Notes: generated by a model not told the origin, from the sequence alone. A stretch of DNA of 11,627 nt from Kiritimatiellia bacterium (GCA_017413145.1 JAFPUX010000176.1:1-11627), one strand, 5' to 3'. Counted from the stretch's first letter, positions 1 to 6,984 are shown. Made by a program: numbers and translations.

Positions 1-838
1 CGCCGGCGAACTTCACGAGGTCCGCCGCCTCGAGAAACGCGCCGAGCGGCGCGACCGACGGGCCCGGAAACGCGGGGTTGCCGCGCGCGGCGGAGAGAAA
101 CTCCTCCGTCGTGAGCTTCGGCGCGCGGATCGCGTAGCGGCGCTCGACGTACCGGCGCACGACCATCGTGAGCTCGACGTAGTAGTCCTTGAAGCGGCGC
201 TTGCCGGGCAGGTCCGCCGCAAGCAGCTCGGCAAGCTCCCGCAACGCCCGCTCGCGCGGAGACAGGCGGCGGATCGCGGCCGCGCGGCGCAACTTGCGGA
301 AGAGGAAGGCCAGCAACCCCGCCACGAGGACGGCGCCGAGTCCGGCGAGCAGCGCGCGGGGAATCCAGCGCAGGGACGCTCGGATCGAATCCGGCTCGAG
401 CGCGGCTTCGACGGTCTCCGCGGCGGGGACGGCCGGCGCGGCCGCGGGCAGCGCGACCGGCTCCGTGGCGAACCACGACACGGCGGGCGGGTGGACGGAC
501 GAATCGACGACGCGGACGGCGAAAGGGCGCACCCGCCACCGCGGCGCGGCCGGATCGGGGCGCAGGCGCAGGTGGACGGCGCCGACGGCGTCCGTGTACG
601 AACCGGCCGTCTCGAACCCCTCGAACGCGCGCGCCAGATCCGCCGGAAGCTCGGCCGAAAACGGAGCGGCGGCCGAGACGGACGCGACCGCCTCGAGCTC
701 CGCCGCGGGATCGACCTCGCCGGGTTCGACGCGCACCGTCGCGGTCGCGCCCGCGCCGGAAAACGTCCAATCGAGCGCGTCCCCGCGCGCGAACGCGGCG
801 GCGGCGGCCAGCACCAGGACGGACGGCATCGTTTTCAT
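1..838 (-). CDS. BatD-like / DUF4381-type membrane protein, 3' end outside window
   Basis: The first 279 codons are open from ATG at 838 to the left edge with no stop. Residues 1-19 form a signal peptide (MKTMPSVLVL, then an Ala run). Residues 20-155 are a periplasmic-looking, beta-rich region. A transmembrane helix follows at about 160-180 (IPRALLAGLGAVLVAGLLAF) and then basic RKLRR. The cytoplasmic part holds the pattern typical of DUF4381/BatD-like proteins: RELAELLAADLPGKRRFKDYY (199-220), VVRRYVERRY and RAPKLTTEEFL (239-248), and FLEAADLVKFA (269-278). Such genes usually sit in MoxR-DUF58-vWA (Bat) operons and are linked to envelope or metal-centre chaperoning; that neighbourhood would lie beyond the left edge. 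It follows the secreted repeat protein by 55 bp and has its own promoter, with the -10 only 8 nt before ATG and no Shine-Dalgarno. Gene reality is near certain; the exact family name is less so. Confidence 0.85.
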   Translation of the reverse strand, partial: MKTMPSVLVLAAAAAFARGDALDWTFSGAGATATVRVEPGEVDPAAELEAVASVSAAAPFSAELPADLARAFEGFETAGSYTDAVGAVHLRLRPDPAAPRWRVRPFAVRVVDSSVHPPAVSWFATEPVALPAAAPAVPAAETVEAALEPDSIRASLRWIPRALLAGLGAVLVAGLLAFLFRKLRRAAAIRRLSPRERALRELAELLAADLPGKRRFKDYYVELTMVVRRYVERRYAIRAPKLTTEEFLSAARGNPAFPGPSVAPLGAFLEAADLVKFAG

Positions 839-846
839 GCGCCCGG

Positions 847-875
847 AGTCTACCACGCCTCGCGCGCCGCCGCAA
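847..875 (-). promoter_or_regulatory. sigma70-type promoter for the BatD-like gene
   Basis: On the minus strand the -35 TTGCGG (875-870) is followed by 17 nt and an extended -10, TGG-TAGACT (TG at 855-854, hexamer 852-847). The ATG at 838 comes 8 nt later, so the predicted start of transcription (about 840) leaves a leader of roughly 2 nt. The same design is found upstream of dut and of the secreted repeat protein. The -35 lies in the loop of the hairpin at 861-885. Confidence 0.6.
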
Positions 876-885
876 GCGGCGCGCG
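861..885 (-). terminator. terminator-like hairpin after the secreted repeat protein
   Basis: A perfect 10-bp inverted repeat (861-870 with 876-885, CGCGCGCCGC) encloses a 5-nt loop, 8 nt after the TAG stop at 894. There is no T-run after the stem on the minus strand, so as an intrinsic terminator it is incomplete. It may act as a pausing or mRNA-stabilising hairpin. Confidence 0.45.
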
Positions 886-893
886 GCACCCTG

Positions 894-3512
894 CTACTGC
901 GGCATGGAGACTTTCACGCGGAAGAACCGGCTCGCGGCGCCGGCCGGGAGCCAATCGTACTCCTCGAGCGATGCCTTGCCGACGACCGTGTAGTCCCGCT
1001 CGGCGCCGAGGTCCGGAACCGGCGTCACGACCGGTTCGCCGTCGACCATGCGGATCGCGGCCCGGAACTGCGCGTCCGGGTCGACCGGGCTGATGCCCGC
1101 CAACCAACACTGCCAAATGTCGTAGGCCGGGTTCGCCGCCGGCGCGAACGCCGCGCCGCCGTAGTTGCCGTCCGCGGCGAGGCCGTGTCCGGAAAGCCAG
1201 GAGAACGGCACCGGCGCGGGCGTCGCCTGCGTCGCGGACGTCGCCGCCGCGCCGGACCACGTCACGCGGTCGAGAACGGCGTGGTCGCCCGGAGCGGTAC
1301 CCGTGTTCCAGAAGAGGAACGTCACCTCGTGCGGCCCGTCGCCTTCGACGACGAGCGATTCGTCCGTCCAGTCGCAGGGTTCCTCGAGCCAGAATTGAGC
1401 CTCGCCGCCGTCCAGGATGACGTCTACGCCCGCCACGCCGTCCGCGACAAGCTTCCACTTCCACGAAAGCGTTCCGGGCCCCGGAACGGTCGCCGTCAGA
1501 ACGCTTCCGGCAGCACCCGCCGGCGCGCCGCTCGTGGCGGCGTCCTCGCCGTCCGACGTGTCCGAGTCCTGTCCGAGCCAGGCGGCCGCGCCCTCGTCCG
1601 TCGACCAGCCGACCGCCGGCGCGTCGAGCGCGTCCGCGAGCGGGATCGCCTTGACCGTCCGTAGCGTCACCGTCCGCGGGCCGTCCGCCGGGATCGCCAC
1701 CGTCCGCGCCGTTTCGTCAAGCGCGACGCCCGCCGTGTCGCCGCCCAGCGCCAGGGAATCGTATCCGGCGAACAGCCGGTAGGGAACGACCGTCGTTTCC
1801 CCCTCGCGGACCCACGCGCTTTCGAAGTCGGCCCCCACGGCGCCGGACGGATGGAACTCGATCCGGTGCTCCACGAGCCAGTTCCAGGCGATCGTCGAAT
1901 CCTCCGTGATCTCGAACGTCACGTTCGTCGCCGTGCCGGACGCCGGCACGCTGCCCGTGCCCGCCCAGCCGAGGAACGTGCGGCGGGTGCCGCGCGGCGG
2001 CTTCGTCTCCGCGACCGTCGCCGACACTTCGTCGCCGTAATAGAACGTGGTCGTTCCGGCCTTCGGCGTCGGCTTGCCCGCCGCCGACGACACTTCAAGC
2101 GTCCGCGCCGGCCGCCATTGCACGTTGTCGAGGAACGCCGCGTCGGCCCCCGAGGCCTGCGCGGACTGCCTTTCGTAGGTCCAGCGGACCGCGTGCGGCC
2201 CCGCGCCTTCGACGGCGACCGCCGCGTGCTTCCAGCCCGTCGAACGCGAGAGGTTGTTCGTCGCGCGCGTCCCGTCCACGTAGACGCGTGCGTAGTCGCC
2301 GCGGTTCGCCGAGATCTTCCAGTCGAACTCGACGAGCCCGGGCCCCTCGACCGAAATCTCCGTCGCCGACGTTTCCCCCGCCGCGACCGAGCCGCTCTTG
2401 AGGCACCAGCCGTCTGCGGCGGACTCTTCCTCCACCATCGACCACGCCGCGAAGCCGGCCGGATCGGACCACGACAGCGGGAAGTCTCCGGTCCCGACGA
2501 CTTCCGAGACCGTCACCGAAACCGCGTGCGGCGCGTCCGCCGGGATCGTGACCGTCTTCGCGGCCATGTCGACCGCGACGCCCGCCGTGTCGCCCGACGT
2601 CGCGACCGTGTAGCGCTTCACGTCCGTTTCGAACGGGACGACGACCGAGGCCCCGTCCTTCACGACCCAGCCGGCGAACGAGCCCGCCGCGTCGCCCGAC
2701 ACGGCGCATTCGATCCAGACGTTCGTCTCCCACAGCCACGTCAGCGTCGAATCCTCCATGATCGAGAACGTCACGTTCGTCCCCGTCCCGCTCGCCGGCA
2801 CGCTCCCGGTGCCCCGCCATCCCCGACAAACATAGAGCCACCGGTCCGACTCCTCCGTTTTCGTCACGCTCGCATTGACTGTATCATTCCAGGAGAACAA
2901 CGAGGTCCCGCAATCGGGAACGGCCATACCCTGTGCGGAAGACACTTCAAGCGAAAGCTTTCGCTCTGCAATGGTCACAGCGATCTGTCGGGGTTGATTC
3001 GAGGGAATCGAAAGTGTCGTTCCGTCCAACACGACTCCGGAAGTGTCGCCCGAAAGAACAATCTCATACGACTGTATGCTTGGAACGATTTCCGCAGTGG
3101 CTGAGGATCCATCTGAAATCCATTGCGTTCCGAACGAACAGGAGCCGCTTCCAGAAACGACCACCGCGATCCTGTTCTCAAGCTTCCATTTCCATGTGAT
3201 CGTCCCGTCGGTATTCGGCCAGAAGGAGCACCAGGAACCTCCCCAATCGCCACTTCCGCAGCATCCCGTCGCCTTGTACCCGGTGCACCTGTATCGTATC
3301 CCGTCGGAAACGGCAACTGGGCTATCCGCCGTGATTGTCACATGGACGTGGTATCCATCGCTATCGGTCCGCGCCGTGTATTGACTTTGTTTGGTTCCGC
3401 CGTAGGGCGTGGTGTTGTATTGAGTGATTGTTCCCGAAAGAACGGAAATCGGCAGAAGGCAGACCGCGACGATGACGAGCAGAGGTGTGGTTTTGGATTT
3501 CATGGCGGGCAT
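894..3512 (-). CDS. large secreted multi-repeat protein (InlB-B-like repeats plus beta-sandwich modules)
   Basis: An 872-residue product starting MPAMKSKTTPLLVIVAVCLL, a clear signal peptide to about residue 26. ATG 3512 is chosen because AAGGG (3525-3521) lies 8 nt upstream; ATG 3503 (MKSK) is the alternative. Three related repeats follow at about 70-181, 230-335 and 514-618. Each contains a D-S/G-T-hydrophobic-W-x-W strand and a GDT(A/S)GV..D...IP strand, and copies 2 and 3 also share GTGSVPASGT. This resembles the divergent InlB B-repeat/Flg_new style. Two similar all-beta modules sit at about 343-467 and 634-752 (GPGxLxxxWK, VEGxGPHxVxxxx, LDxVxW), looking like carbohydrate-binding or MAM-like folds. 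The C-terminal 100 residues end RFFRVKVSMPQ, a tail I associate with Kiritimatiellota surface proteins. Probably exported to the surface or periplasm as an adhesin or glycan-binding protein; no catalytic motif is seen. The first ~225 codons are less GC-rich than the rest. Confidence 0.88.
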   Translation of the reverse strand: MPAMKSKTTPLLVIVAVCLLPISVLSGTITQYNTTPYGGTKQSQYTARTDSDGYHVHVTITADSPVAVSDGIRYRCTGYKATGCCGSGDWGGSWCSFWPNTDGTITWKWKLENRIAVVVSGSGSCSFGTQWISDGSSATAEIVPSIQSYEIVLSGDTSGVVLDGTTLSIPSNQPRQIAVTIAERKLSLEVSSAQGMAVPDCGTSLFSWNDTVNASVTKTEESDRWLYVCRGWRGTGSVPASGTGTNVTFSIMEDSTLTWLWETNVWIECAVSGDAAGSFAGWVVKDGASVVVPFETDVKRYTVATSGDTAGVAVDMAAKTVTIPADAPHAVSVTVSEVVGTGDFPLSWSDPAGFAAWSMVEEESAADGWCLKSGSVAAGETSATEISVEGPGLVEFDWKISANRGDYARVYVDGTRATNNLSRSTGWKHAAVAVEGAGPHAVRWTYERQSAQASGADAAFLDNVQWRPARTLEVSSAAGKPTPKAGTTTFYYGDEVSATVAETKPPRGTRRTFLGWAGTGSVPASGTATNVTFEITEDSTIAWNWLVEHRIEFHPSGAVGADFESAWVREGETTVVPYRLFAGYDSLALGGDTAGVALDETARTVAIPADGPRTVTLRTVKAIPLADALDAPAVGWSTDEGAAAWLGQDSDTSDGEDAATSGAPAGAAGSVLTATVPGPGTLSWKWKLVADGVAGVDVILDGGEAQFWLEEPCDWTDESLVVEGDGPHEVTFLFWNTGTAPGDHAVLDRVTWSGAAATSATQATPAPVPFSWLSGHGLAADGNYGGAAFAPAANPAYDIWQCWLAGISPVDPDAQFRAAIRMVDGEPVVTPVPDLGAERDYTVVGKASLEEYDWLPAGAASRFFRVKVSMPQ
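1659..1973 (-). repeat. protein repeat copy 3 in the secreted protein
   Basis: Encodes residues 514-618: GW.GTGSVPASGTATNVTF, EITEDSTIAWNW, then GGDTAGVALD and VAIPADGPRTVTL. It is closely parallel to copy 2, with near-identical DNA over the GTGSVPASGT..NVTF segment (about 1918-1964). Confidence 0.8.
2508..2825 (-). repeat. protein repeat copy 2 in the secreted protein
   Basis: Encodes residues 230-335: GWRGTGSVPASGTGTNVTF, SIMEDSTLTWLW, then SGDTAGVAVD and VTIPADAPHAVSV. It is the closest relative of copy 3. The upstream edge of this repeat coincides with the change in base composition near 2834. Confidence 0.8.
2970..3305 (-). repeat. protein repeat copy 1 (divergent, Cys-rich) in the secreted protein
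   Basis: Encodes residues 70-181. It keeps the TITWKWK strand and the SGDTSGVVLD...LSIPSNQPRQIAV strand but replaces the GTGSVPASGT loop with a segment carrying Cys at about 76, 84, 85 and 95. The codons are visibly more AT-rich at third positions than in copies 2 and 3. Confidence 0.65.
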
Positions 3513-3535
3513 TCGTTCGGCCCTTCGGGTTCGGC

Positions 3536-3566
3536 GGCGCAAAGGAGAAGGGCCCTTCCTCGCGCC
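3536..3566 (-). promoter_or_regulatory. leader hairpin with possible anti-Shine-Dalgarno
   Basis: GGCGC/GCGCC arms (3536-3540 with 3562-3566) enclose a self-complementary GAAGGGCCCTTC (3547-3558). On the mRNA, the GGCCCUUC read from 3554-3547 is also perfectly complementary (8 bp) to GAAGGGCC at 3526-3519, which contains the likely ribosome-binding site of the secreted protein. Two mutually exclusive pairings are therefore possible, as in a translational switch. Function is inference. Confidence 0.4.
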
Positions 3567-3678
3567 TCACCCGAGGCCCTGGAAAAGCCCGATCGAGAAA
3601 CGCGAAGGAAGGACGTGCGTATACACGCACCCTGCCAGCTTGCCGTCTCGATCGTGGAACTTTCCAGGTTTCGGGTGA
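3567..3678 (-). ncRNA. structured 5' leader element, candidate cis-regulatory RNA
   Basis: Nested inverted repeats span 112 nt. TCACCCGA (3567-3574) pairs with TCGGGTGA (3671-3678). After a 3x2 internal loop, CCTGGAAA (3578-3585) pairs with TTTCCAGG (3661-3668). After a further internal loop, CGATCGAGA (3590-3598) pairs with TCTCGATCG (3646-3654). At the tip GTGCGT/ACGCAC (3615-3620 with 3625-3630) closes a 4-nt loop. That is 25 base pairs in three stems below the apical hairpin, all perfect. It lies inside the predicted ~195-nt leader of the secreted repeat protein. I do not recognise it as a known riboswitch. Alternatives are a MITE/REP-like palindrome or a protein-binding cruciform. Confidence 0.5.
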
Positions 3679-3713
3679 TCGACGGTTTGCAGCGGAGCAA
3701 ATCTGTGGTGCAG

Positions 3714-3742
3714 AGTCTAGCAGACTCCGGCCGCGGATTCAA
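3714..3742 (-). promoter_or_regulatory. sigma70-type promoter for the secreted repeat protein
   Basis: Minus-strand -35 TTGAAT (3742-3737), 17-nt spacer, and extended -10 TGC-TAGACT (TG at 3722-3721, hexamer 3719-3714). The predicted start at about 3707 gives a leader of about 195 nt that contains the structured element. It is one of three promoters of the same design in the window. Confidence 0.6.
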
Positions 3743-3793
3743 CTCCGTTTTCGCGCTTCTCTCTCGGGGACGTCTCCAAAGGGGTTCGGGCGG

Positions 3794-3815
3794 GAGGCGG
3801 CGACGCGCCGCCCCC
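3794..3815 (-). terminator. hairpin downstream of the kinase operon
   Basis: GGCGGCG (3796-3802) and CGCCGCC (3806-3812) form a perfect 7-bp stem with a 3-nt loop, extended by two G-C pairs across a 1x1 mismatch. It lies about 50 nt after the kinase stop at 3863. No T-run follows on the minus strand, so termination is plausible but not proven. Confidence 0.35.
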
Positions 3816-3862
3816 TTTCTGTCTTTCTAGGGGCGCGGGAAGCGAATCTTACTCCGTGCGGG

Positions 3863-5845
3863 TCAATCCGGCAGACGCCGCAGGCGGACGACGATGCAGT
3901 GCCCGTCGGGGGCCCAGAGGTCCGAGCGGAGCCGGAACCGGATGACGTGGCGCCCGGGATAGAAGCTCATCTCGACGGGCGTGGCGCCGTTGGCGGGATG
4001 GCGGTCGCGATCGGCGACGAAGACGACGTTGTCCCCGTCCAGGATCTCGAAGGCGGCGCCGCGACCGCCGTGGTCCGCCCTGCCGGGGAAATAGCCTTCG
4101 ACGGAGATGCGGCACGGGGCCTGGTTTTCGATCCGCGCCTCGAGGACGGATTCGCCGACGCCGCCGAACACCAAGCCGACGACCGCGCCGTCGCCCGGTT
4201 CATCGACGACCCAGGGATGGGCGGCGCTTGTCCGCCAGACGGCGTTCGTCCAGCCAAGCTCGCGCCCCAGCTCCGGCGCGGCGACGAGTTCGTCGCCCGC
4301 CGCGACCACGTCCGACTCGGCCAGCCGGACGCGTTCCAGCTGCATCTGCTCGGCGAGGGAGCGGGCGGGCGTGGAGAAGCGCAGCGCCCGGTCGCCGGGC
4401 TTCGGGTTCTCCGGATCGGGCTCGTCGTAGGGATCGGCGAAGCGCCGCGGGAAGATTGACAGGATTTTCGGCATCGCGAGAAAGGCGCCCGCGCCGAGCC
4501 GGAAGCGCGGCGAATGCAGCGGATCGCCGTCTTCCGTCAGGTTGACCACGGAAGCGCCGAGGATCGAGACGTGCACGGCCGGCATGCCGGAAATCTCCGC
4601 GTCGAGGCGCCCCGGTCCGACGATTTCCACCTCCAGCGGACCGTCGAAGCGCAACGGCCGCGAGAGTGCCACGTACCGGCCCTCCAGCCTCGCCACCACG
4701 CGCGGAACGCCGCCGTAGACGGAATACGAGGCGATCTTGGCCCAGACGGGGTCGACATCGCCGGGCGGCGCAACGGGCGGAAGCTCCGCCTCCCCCGCTT
4801 CCGCTCCGCGCACCGTGGGCTCCGCGGGGGACGCAGGCTCCGCGCGACGAAGATAGGCGGCGGCGCATGCGGCGGCGCAGACGGCCAGGACCGGGAGCGC
4901 CACGAGCCGGACGGGAGAACGGCCGGACATGCGGCGCTCCACGCGGTCGAGCGCGCGGAGGACCGCGGCGGCCTCCGAAAGCCGGCGCGCGGGGTCGGGC
5001 TCGAGCAAGGCCGAAAGGAAGGGATCCCACGCGCGGGAAACGTGGCCCGGGTCGAAGGAGGAAGGCTTGCGCGGCGAGCCGGGACGGTGCCCGGTGAGCG
5101 CGCGGCAGAGCACCGCGCCGAAGGAATACCAATCCATCGCCGGCGTCGCTGGCGCGCCCGGATCGAACTGCTCCGGCGCGGCGTAGGCGGGCGAACCGAG
5201 GAATTTCGCGCGGCCTTCGCCGTCGAGCGAGATGGAGTCCGGCGGCTGCGCCGCCGACGCGACGGGCGACGAGCGCCGGGGAACGAACTTCGCGAGGCCG
5301 AAATCGGCGAGGAGCGCGCGGCCGGCGGCGTCGAAGAGGACGTTGGAGGGCTTGACGTCTCGGTGCAGGATCCCGGCCGCGTGCGCCGCGCCGAGCGCGC
5401 CGGCCAGATCGCGCGCGACGCGCAGGACCGCCGTCTGGGGAAGCGCCTTGCCGCCGTCGAGCAGGTCGGCGAGCGAGATCGGCCTCGCCGACGCGCCGCC
5501 GTCCTGCGGCAGCGGACAGCCCAGGGTCTCGCGGCAGAGGCGCCGGATTTCGTCCGGCGAGAGCAGGACCGCCCGCGTGGCGAGGAACGGCCGCCGCGTG
5601 GCGGGGTCTTCGCCGCTGCGCAGGACGGGCAGGATCGAGGGGTGGTCCAGCGCGGCGAGGGCGCGCGCCTCGCGCGCGAAGCGTTCGCTCCGCGCGGGGC
5701 CGTCCGATTCGCGCATGATCTTGAGCGCGACCTCGCGCCCGAGGGGCCGCTCGCGGGCCAGCCAGACCTCGCCCATGCCGCCTTCGCCGAGCGGGCGGAG
5801 GAGCTCGAAGTCGTTTGCGAAGAGCTGGCCGGAAAGCAGCGTCAT
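3863..5845 (-). CDS. transmembrane Ser/Thr protein kinase (Hanks/PknB type) with unknown extracytoplasmic domain
   Basis: A 660-residue product. The kinase domain (about 12-300) has the glycine loop GEGGMGEVW (20-28), VALKI with Lys42, an alpha-C Glu near 59, catalytic HRDVKPSN (161-168), DFG (181-183) and APE (223-225); all key catalytic residues are present. The stretch between DFG and APE is long (about 40 residues) and rich in Ser and Pro, a likely autophosphorylation loop. A single transmembrane helix sits at about 313-331 (LVALPVLAVCAAACAAAY). Some 325 residues of mostly beta-type sequence follow, predicted outside the membrane; I do not recognise this domain, and there are no PASTA repeats. 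The start ATG overlaps the stop of the peptidase-sigma gene (ATGA), so translation is probably coupled. Kinase-sigma pairs are common in Planctomycetota and Verrucomicrobiota. A likely role is sensing an envelope signal and phosphorylating the neighbouring sigma factor or other targets. Confidence 0.92.
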   Translation of the reverse strand: MTLLSGQLFANDFELLRPLGEGGMGEVWLARERPLGREVALKIMRESDGPARSERFAREARALAALDHPSILPVLRSGEDPATRRPFLATRAVLLSPDEIRRLCRETLGCPLPQDGGASARPISLADLLDGGKALPQTAVLRVARDLAGALGAAHAAGILHRDVKPSNVLFDAAGRALLADFGLAKFVPRRSSPVASAAQPPDSISLDGEGRAKFLGSPAYAAPEQFDPGAPATPAMDWYSFGAVLCRALTGHRPGSPRKPSSFDPGHVSRAWDPFLSALLEPDPARRLSEAAAVLRALDRVERRMSGRSPVRLVALPVLAVCAAACAAAYLRRAEPASPAEPTVRGAEAGEAELPPVAPPGDVDPVWAKIASYSVYGGVPRVVARLEGRYVALSRPLRFDGPLEVEIVGPGRLDAEISGMPAVHVSILGASVVNLTEDGDPLHSPRFRLGAGAFLAMPKILSIFPRRFADPYDEPDPENPKPGDRALRFSTPARSLAEQMQLERVRLAESDVVAAGDELVAAPELGRELGWTNAVWRTSAAHPWVVDEPGDGAVVGLVFGGVGESVLEARIENQAPCRISVEGYFPGRADHGGRGAAFEILDGDNVVFVADRDRHPANGATPVEMSFYPGRHVIRFRLRSDLWAPDGHCIVVRLRRLPD

Positions 5846-6981
5846 TCCAGCGCGTCGCAAAGCTCTTCGAGGGACAGCCGGCCGTGGCCGGCGCGGCGGA
5901 GCTCTTCGCGGACGGCGCGCAGGACGCGGTTCTTGAGCTGGTAGACGGCGTTGGGCTTCAGGCCGAATTCGTCCGCGACGGTTTCGGCGGGCGCGCCGTC
6001 GAGCGCGAAACGGCGGAACGCGGCGGCGGTGTTCGGCGAGAAGCGCCCGGCGTCGAGGACGCGCGCGAGGGCGAGCGTCCAGGCGCGGAGGCGCAGTTCG
6101 TCGGCGGGATCGGGTTCCGGGGCGGCGGGTTCGGCGGCGAGGGCGGACGCGAGCGCCGCCTCGCGGGCGCGCCGCGACTGGTAGGACAAAACGAGATTCC
6201 GGACGGCTCGCCGCAGGTAGGCGCGGAAGCGGCCGCGCGCCGGATCGTAGCGGAAGCCCGGCAGCGCACGGCGGACGGCGAGCAGCGCCTCCTGAACGAG
6301 ATCGTCGCGGTCGTCGGGCGGGATCGGGCGGTGCCCCGAGCGCGACTGCGCGATCCATCGCCGCAGCGCGGGGCCGTAGCGGCGGGCGAATTCCGCCGCG
6401 CGCGGCGAATCGGGCCGGGCGGAGAGCTCCCGGAGCAGCCCGTCGGAAGTCGTCGGGGTCCGGGCGGCGTCCGGGGCGGACGGCCGTTCGCGCAGGAAGG
6501 GCTCCGGATCGGCGGGGACTCCGTCGCGGAGCAGCTCGAAGTGGAGGTGCTCGCCGGTCGCGCGGCCGCTCTTGCCCATGTAGCCGAGGCGGTCGCCGGG
6601 CGAAACGCGGTCGCCGGGCCGCACGCGGACCGTCCCGCGCTCCAGGTGCAGGTAGCGCGTGCGCAGGCCGCCGCCGTGGTCCAGCTCCACGAAATTGCCC
6701 GCGGGGCGATCGCGCGAGAAGCCGTCCACGCCGTCCTCCGCCGCGGCGACGACGCCCGCGAGCGGCGCGACGATCCACGATTCGCCGAGCGCCGAACCCG
6801 TCCAGACCGCGCCGTCGACGCCCGCGTGGAAGCTGCGCTCGCCCGTGACCGGGTGCACGCGTTCGCCGAACGGCGAGGTCTCCATGAAGTCGCCCTCGCG
6901 CTCGAACACGCGGCAGCGCGCCAGCCCGTAGGGGCGGCGGCCCTTCGCGAGCATCTCCTCGAGCGTCCCGGGCGCGTCCAC
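5842..6981 (-). CDS. M23 (LytM-like) peptidase domain fused to an ECF-like sigma-70 factor
   Basis: A 379-residue single open frame. Residues about 35-163 are an M23 metallopeptidase domain: SPFGERVHPVTG, HAGVD (zinc ligands His52, Asp56), RYLHLE (His112), HLHFE (His145, zinc ligand His147) and the usual DPEPFL end. All five active-site positions are kept. Residues about 178-362 are a sigma factor: LLRELSARPDS, the region 2 core DDRDDLVQEALLAVRRAL and FRAYLRRAVRNLVLSYQSRRAR (224-273), an acidic/Ala linker, then region 4 with a helix-turn-helix (ETVADEFGLKPNAVYQLKNRV, 333-353). There is no signal peptide or membrane helix, so the peptidase domain appears cytoplasmic. The GTG at 6981 is chosen because the in-frame TAG of the previous gene lies just 6 nt upstream; Met10 is the alternative. 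No ATG, GTG or TTG occurs in frame at the junction (about 6430-6540) to make sigma a separate gene. A lost stop in the assembly cannot be fully excluded. Confidence 0.88.
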   Translation of the reverse strand: MDAPGTLEEMLAKGRRPYGLARCRVFEREGDFMETSPFGERVHPVTGERSFHAGVDGAVWTGSALGESWIVAPLAGVVAAAEDGVDGFSRDRPAGNFVELDHGGGLRTRYLHLERGTVRVRPGDRVSPGDRLGYMGKSGRATGEHLHFELLRDGVPADPEPFLRERPSAPDAARTPTTSDGLLRELSARPDSPRAAEFARRYGPALRRWIAQSRSGHRPIPPDDRDDLVQEALLAVRRALPGFRYDPARGRFRAYLRRAVRNLVLSYQSRRAREAALASALAAEPAAPEPDPADELRLRAWTLALARVLDAGRFSPNTAAAFRRFALDGAPAETVADEFGLKPNAVYQLKNRVLRAVREELRRAGHGRLSLEELCDALE

Positions 6982-6984
6982 GGC

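Noticed and set aside
189..1664. Long plus-strand open frame antisense to the BatD-like gene and the secreted protein gene
   Set aside because: Arg/Ala-rich low-complexity translation with no recognisable domain; typical antisense shadow of GC-rich coding DNA.
1851..3104. Plus-strand open frame of 417 codons antisense to the secreted repeat protein
   Set aside because: Arg-dominated translation with no motif, while the minus strand gives a signal peptide and ordered repeats.
3501..3503. ATG 3503 as start of the secreted repeat protein
   Set aside because: Possible, but the AAGGG ribosome site is 17 nt away from it and only 8 nt from ATG 3512, which is preferred.
3567..3678. Reading the long inverted repeat as an integron attC site
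   Set aside because: The outer ends are TCACCCGA/TCGGGTGA, without the RYYYAAC and GTTRRRY core sites, and there is no integrase or cassette array in the window.
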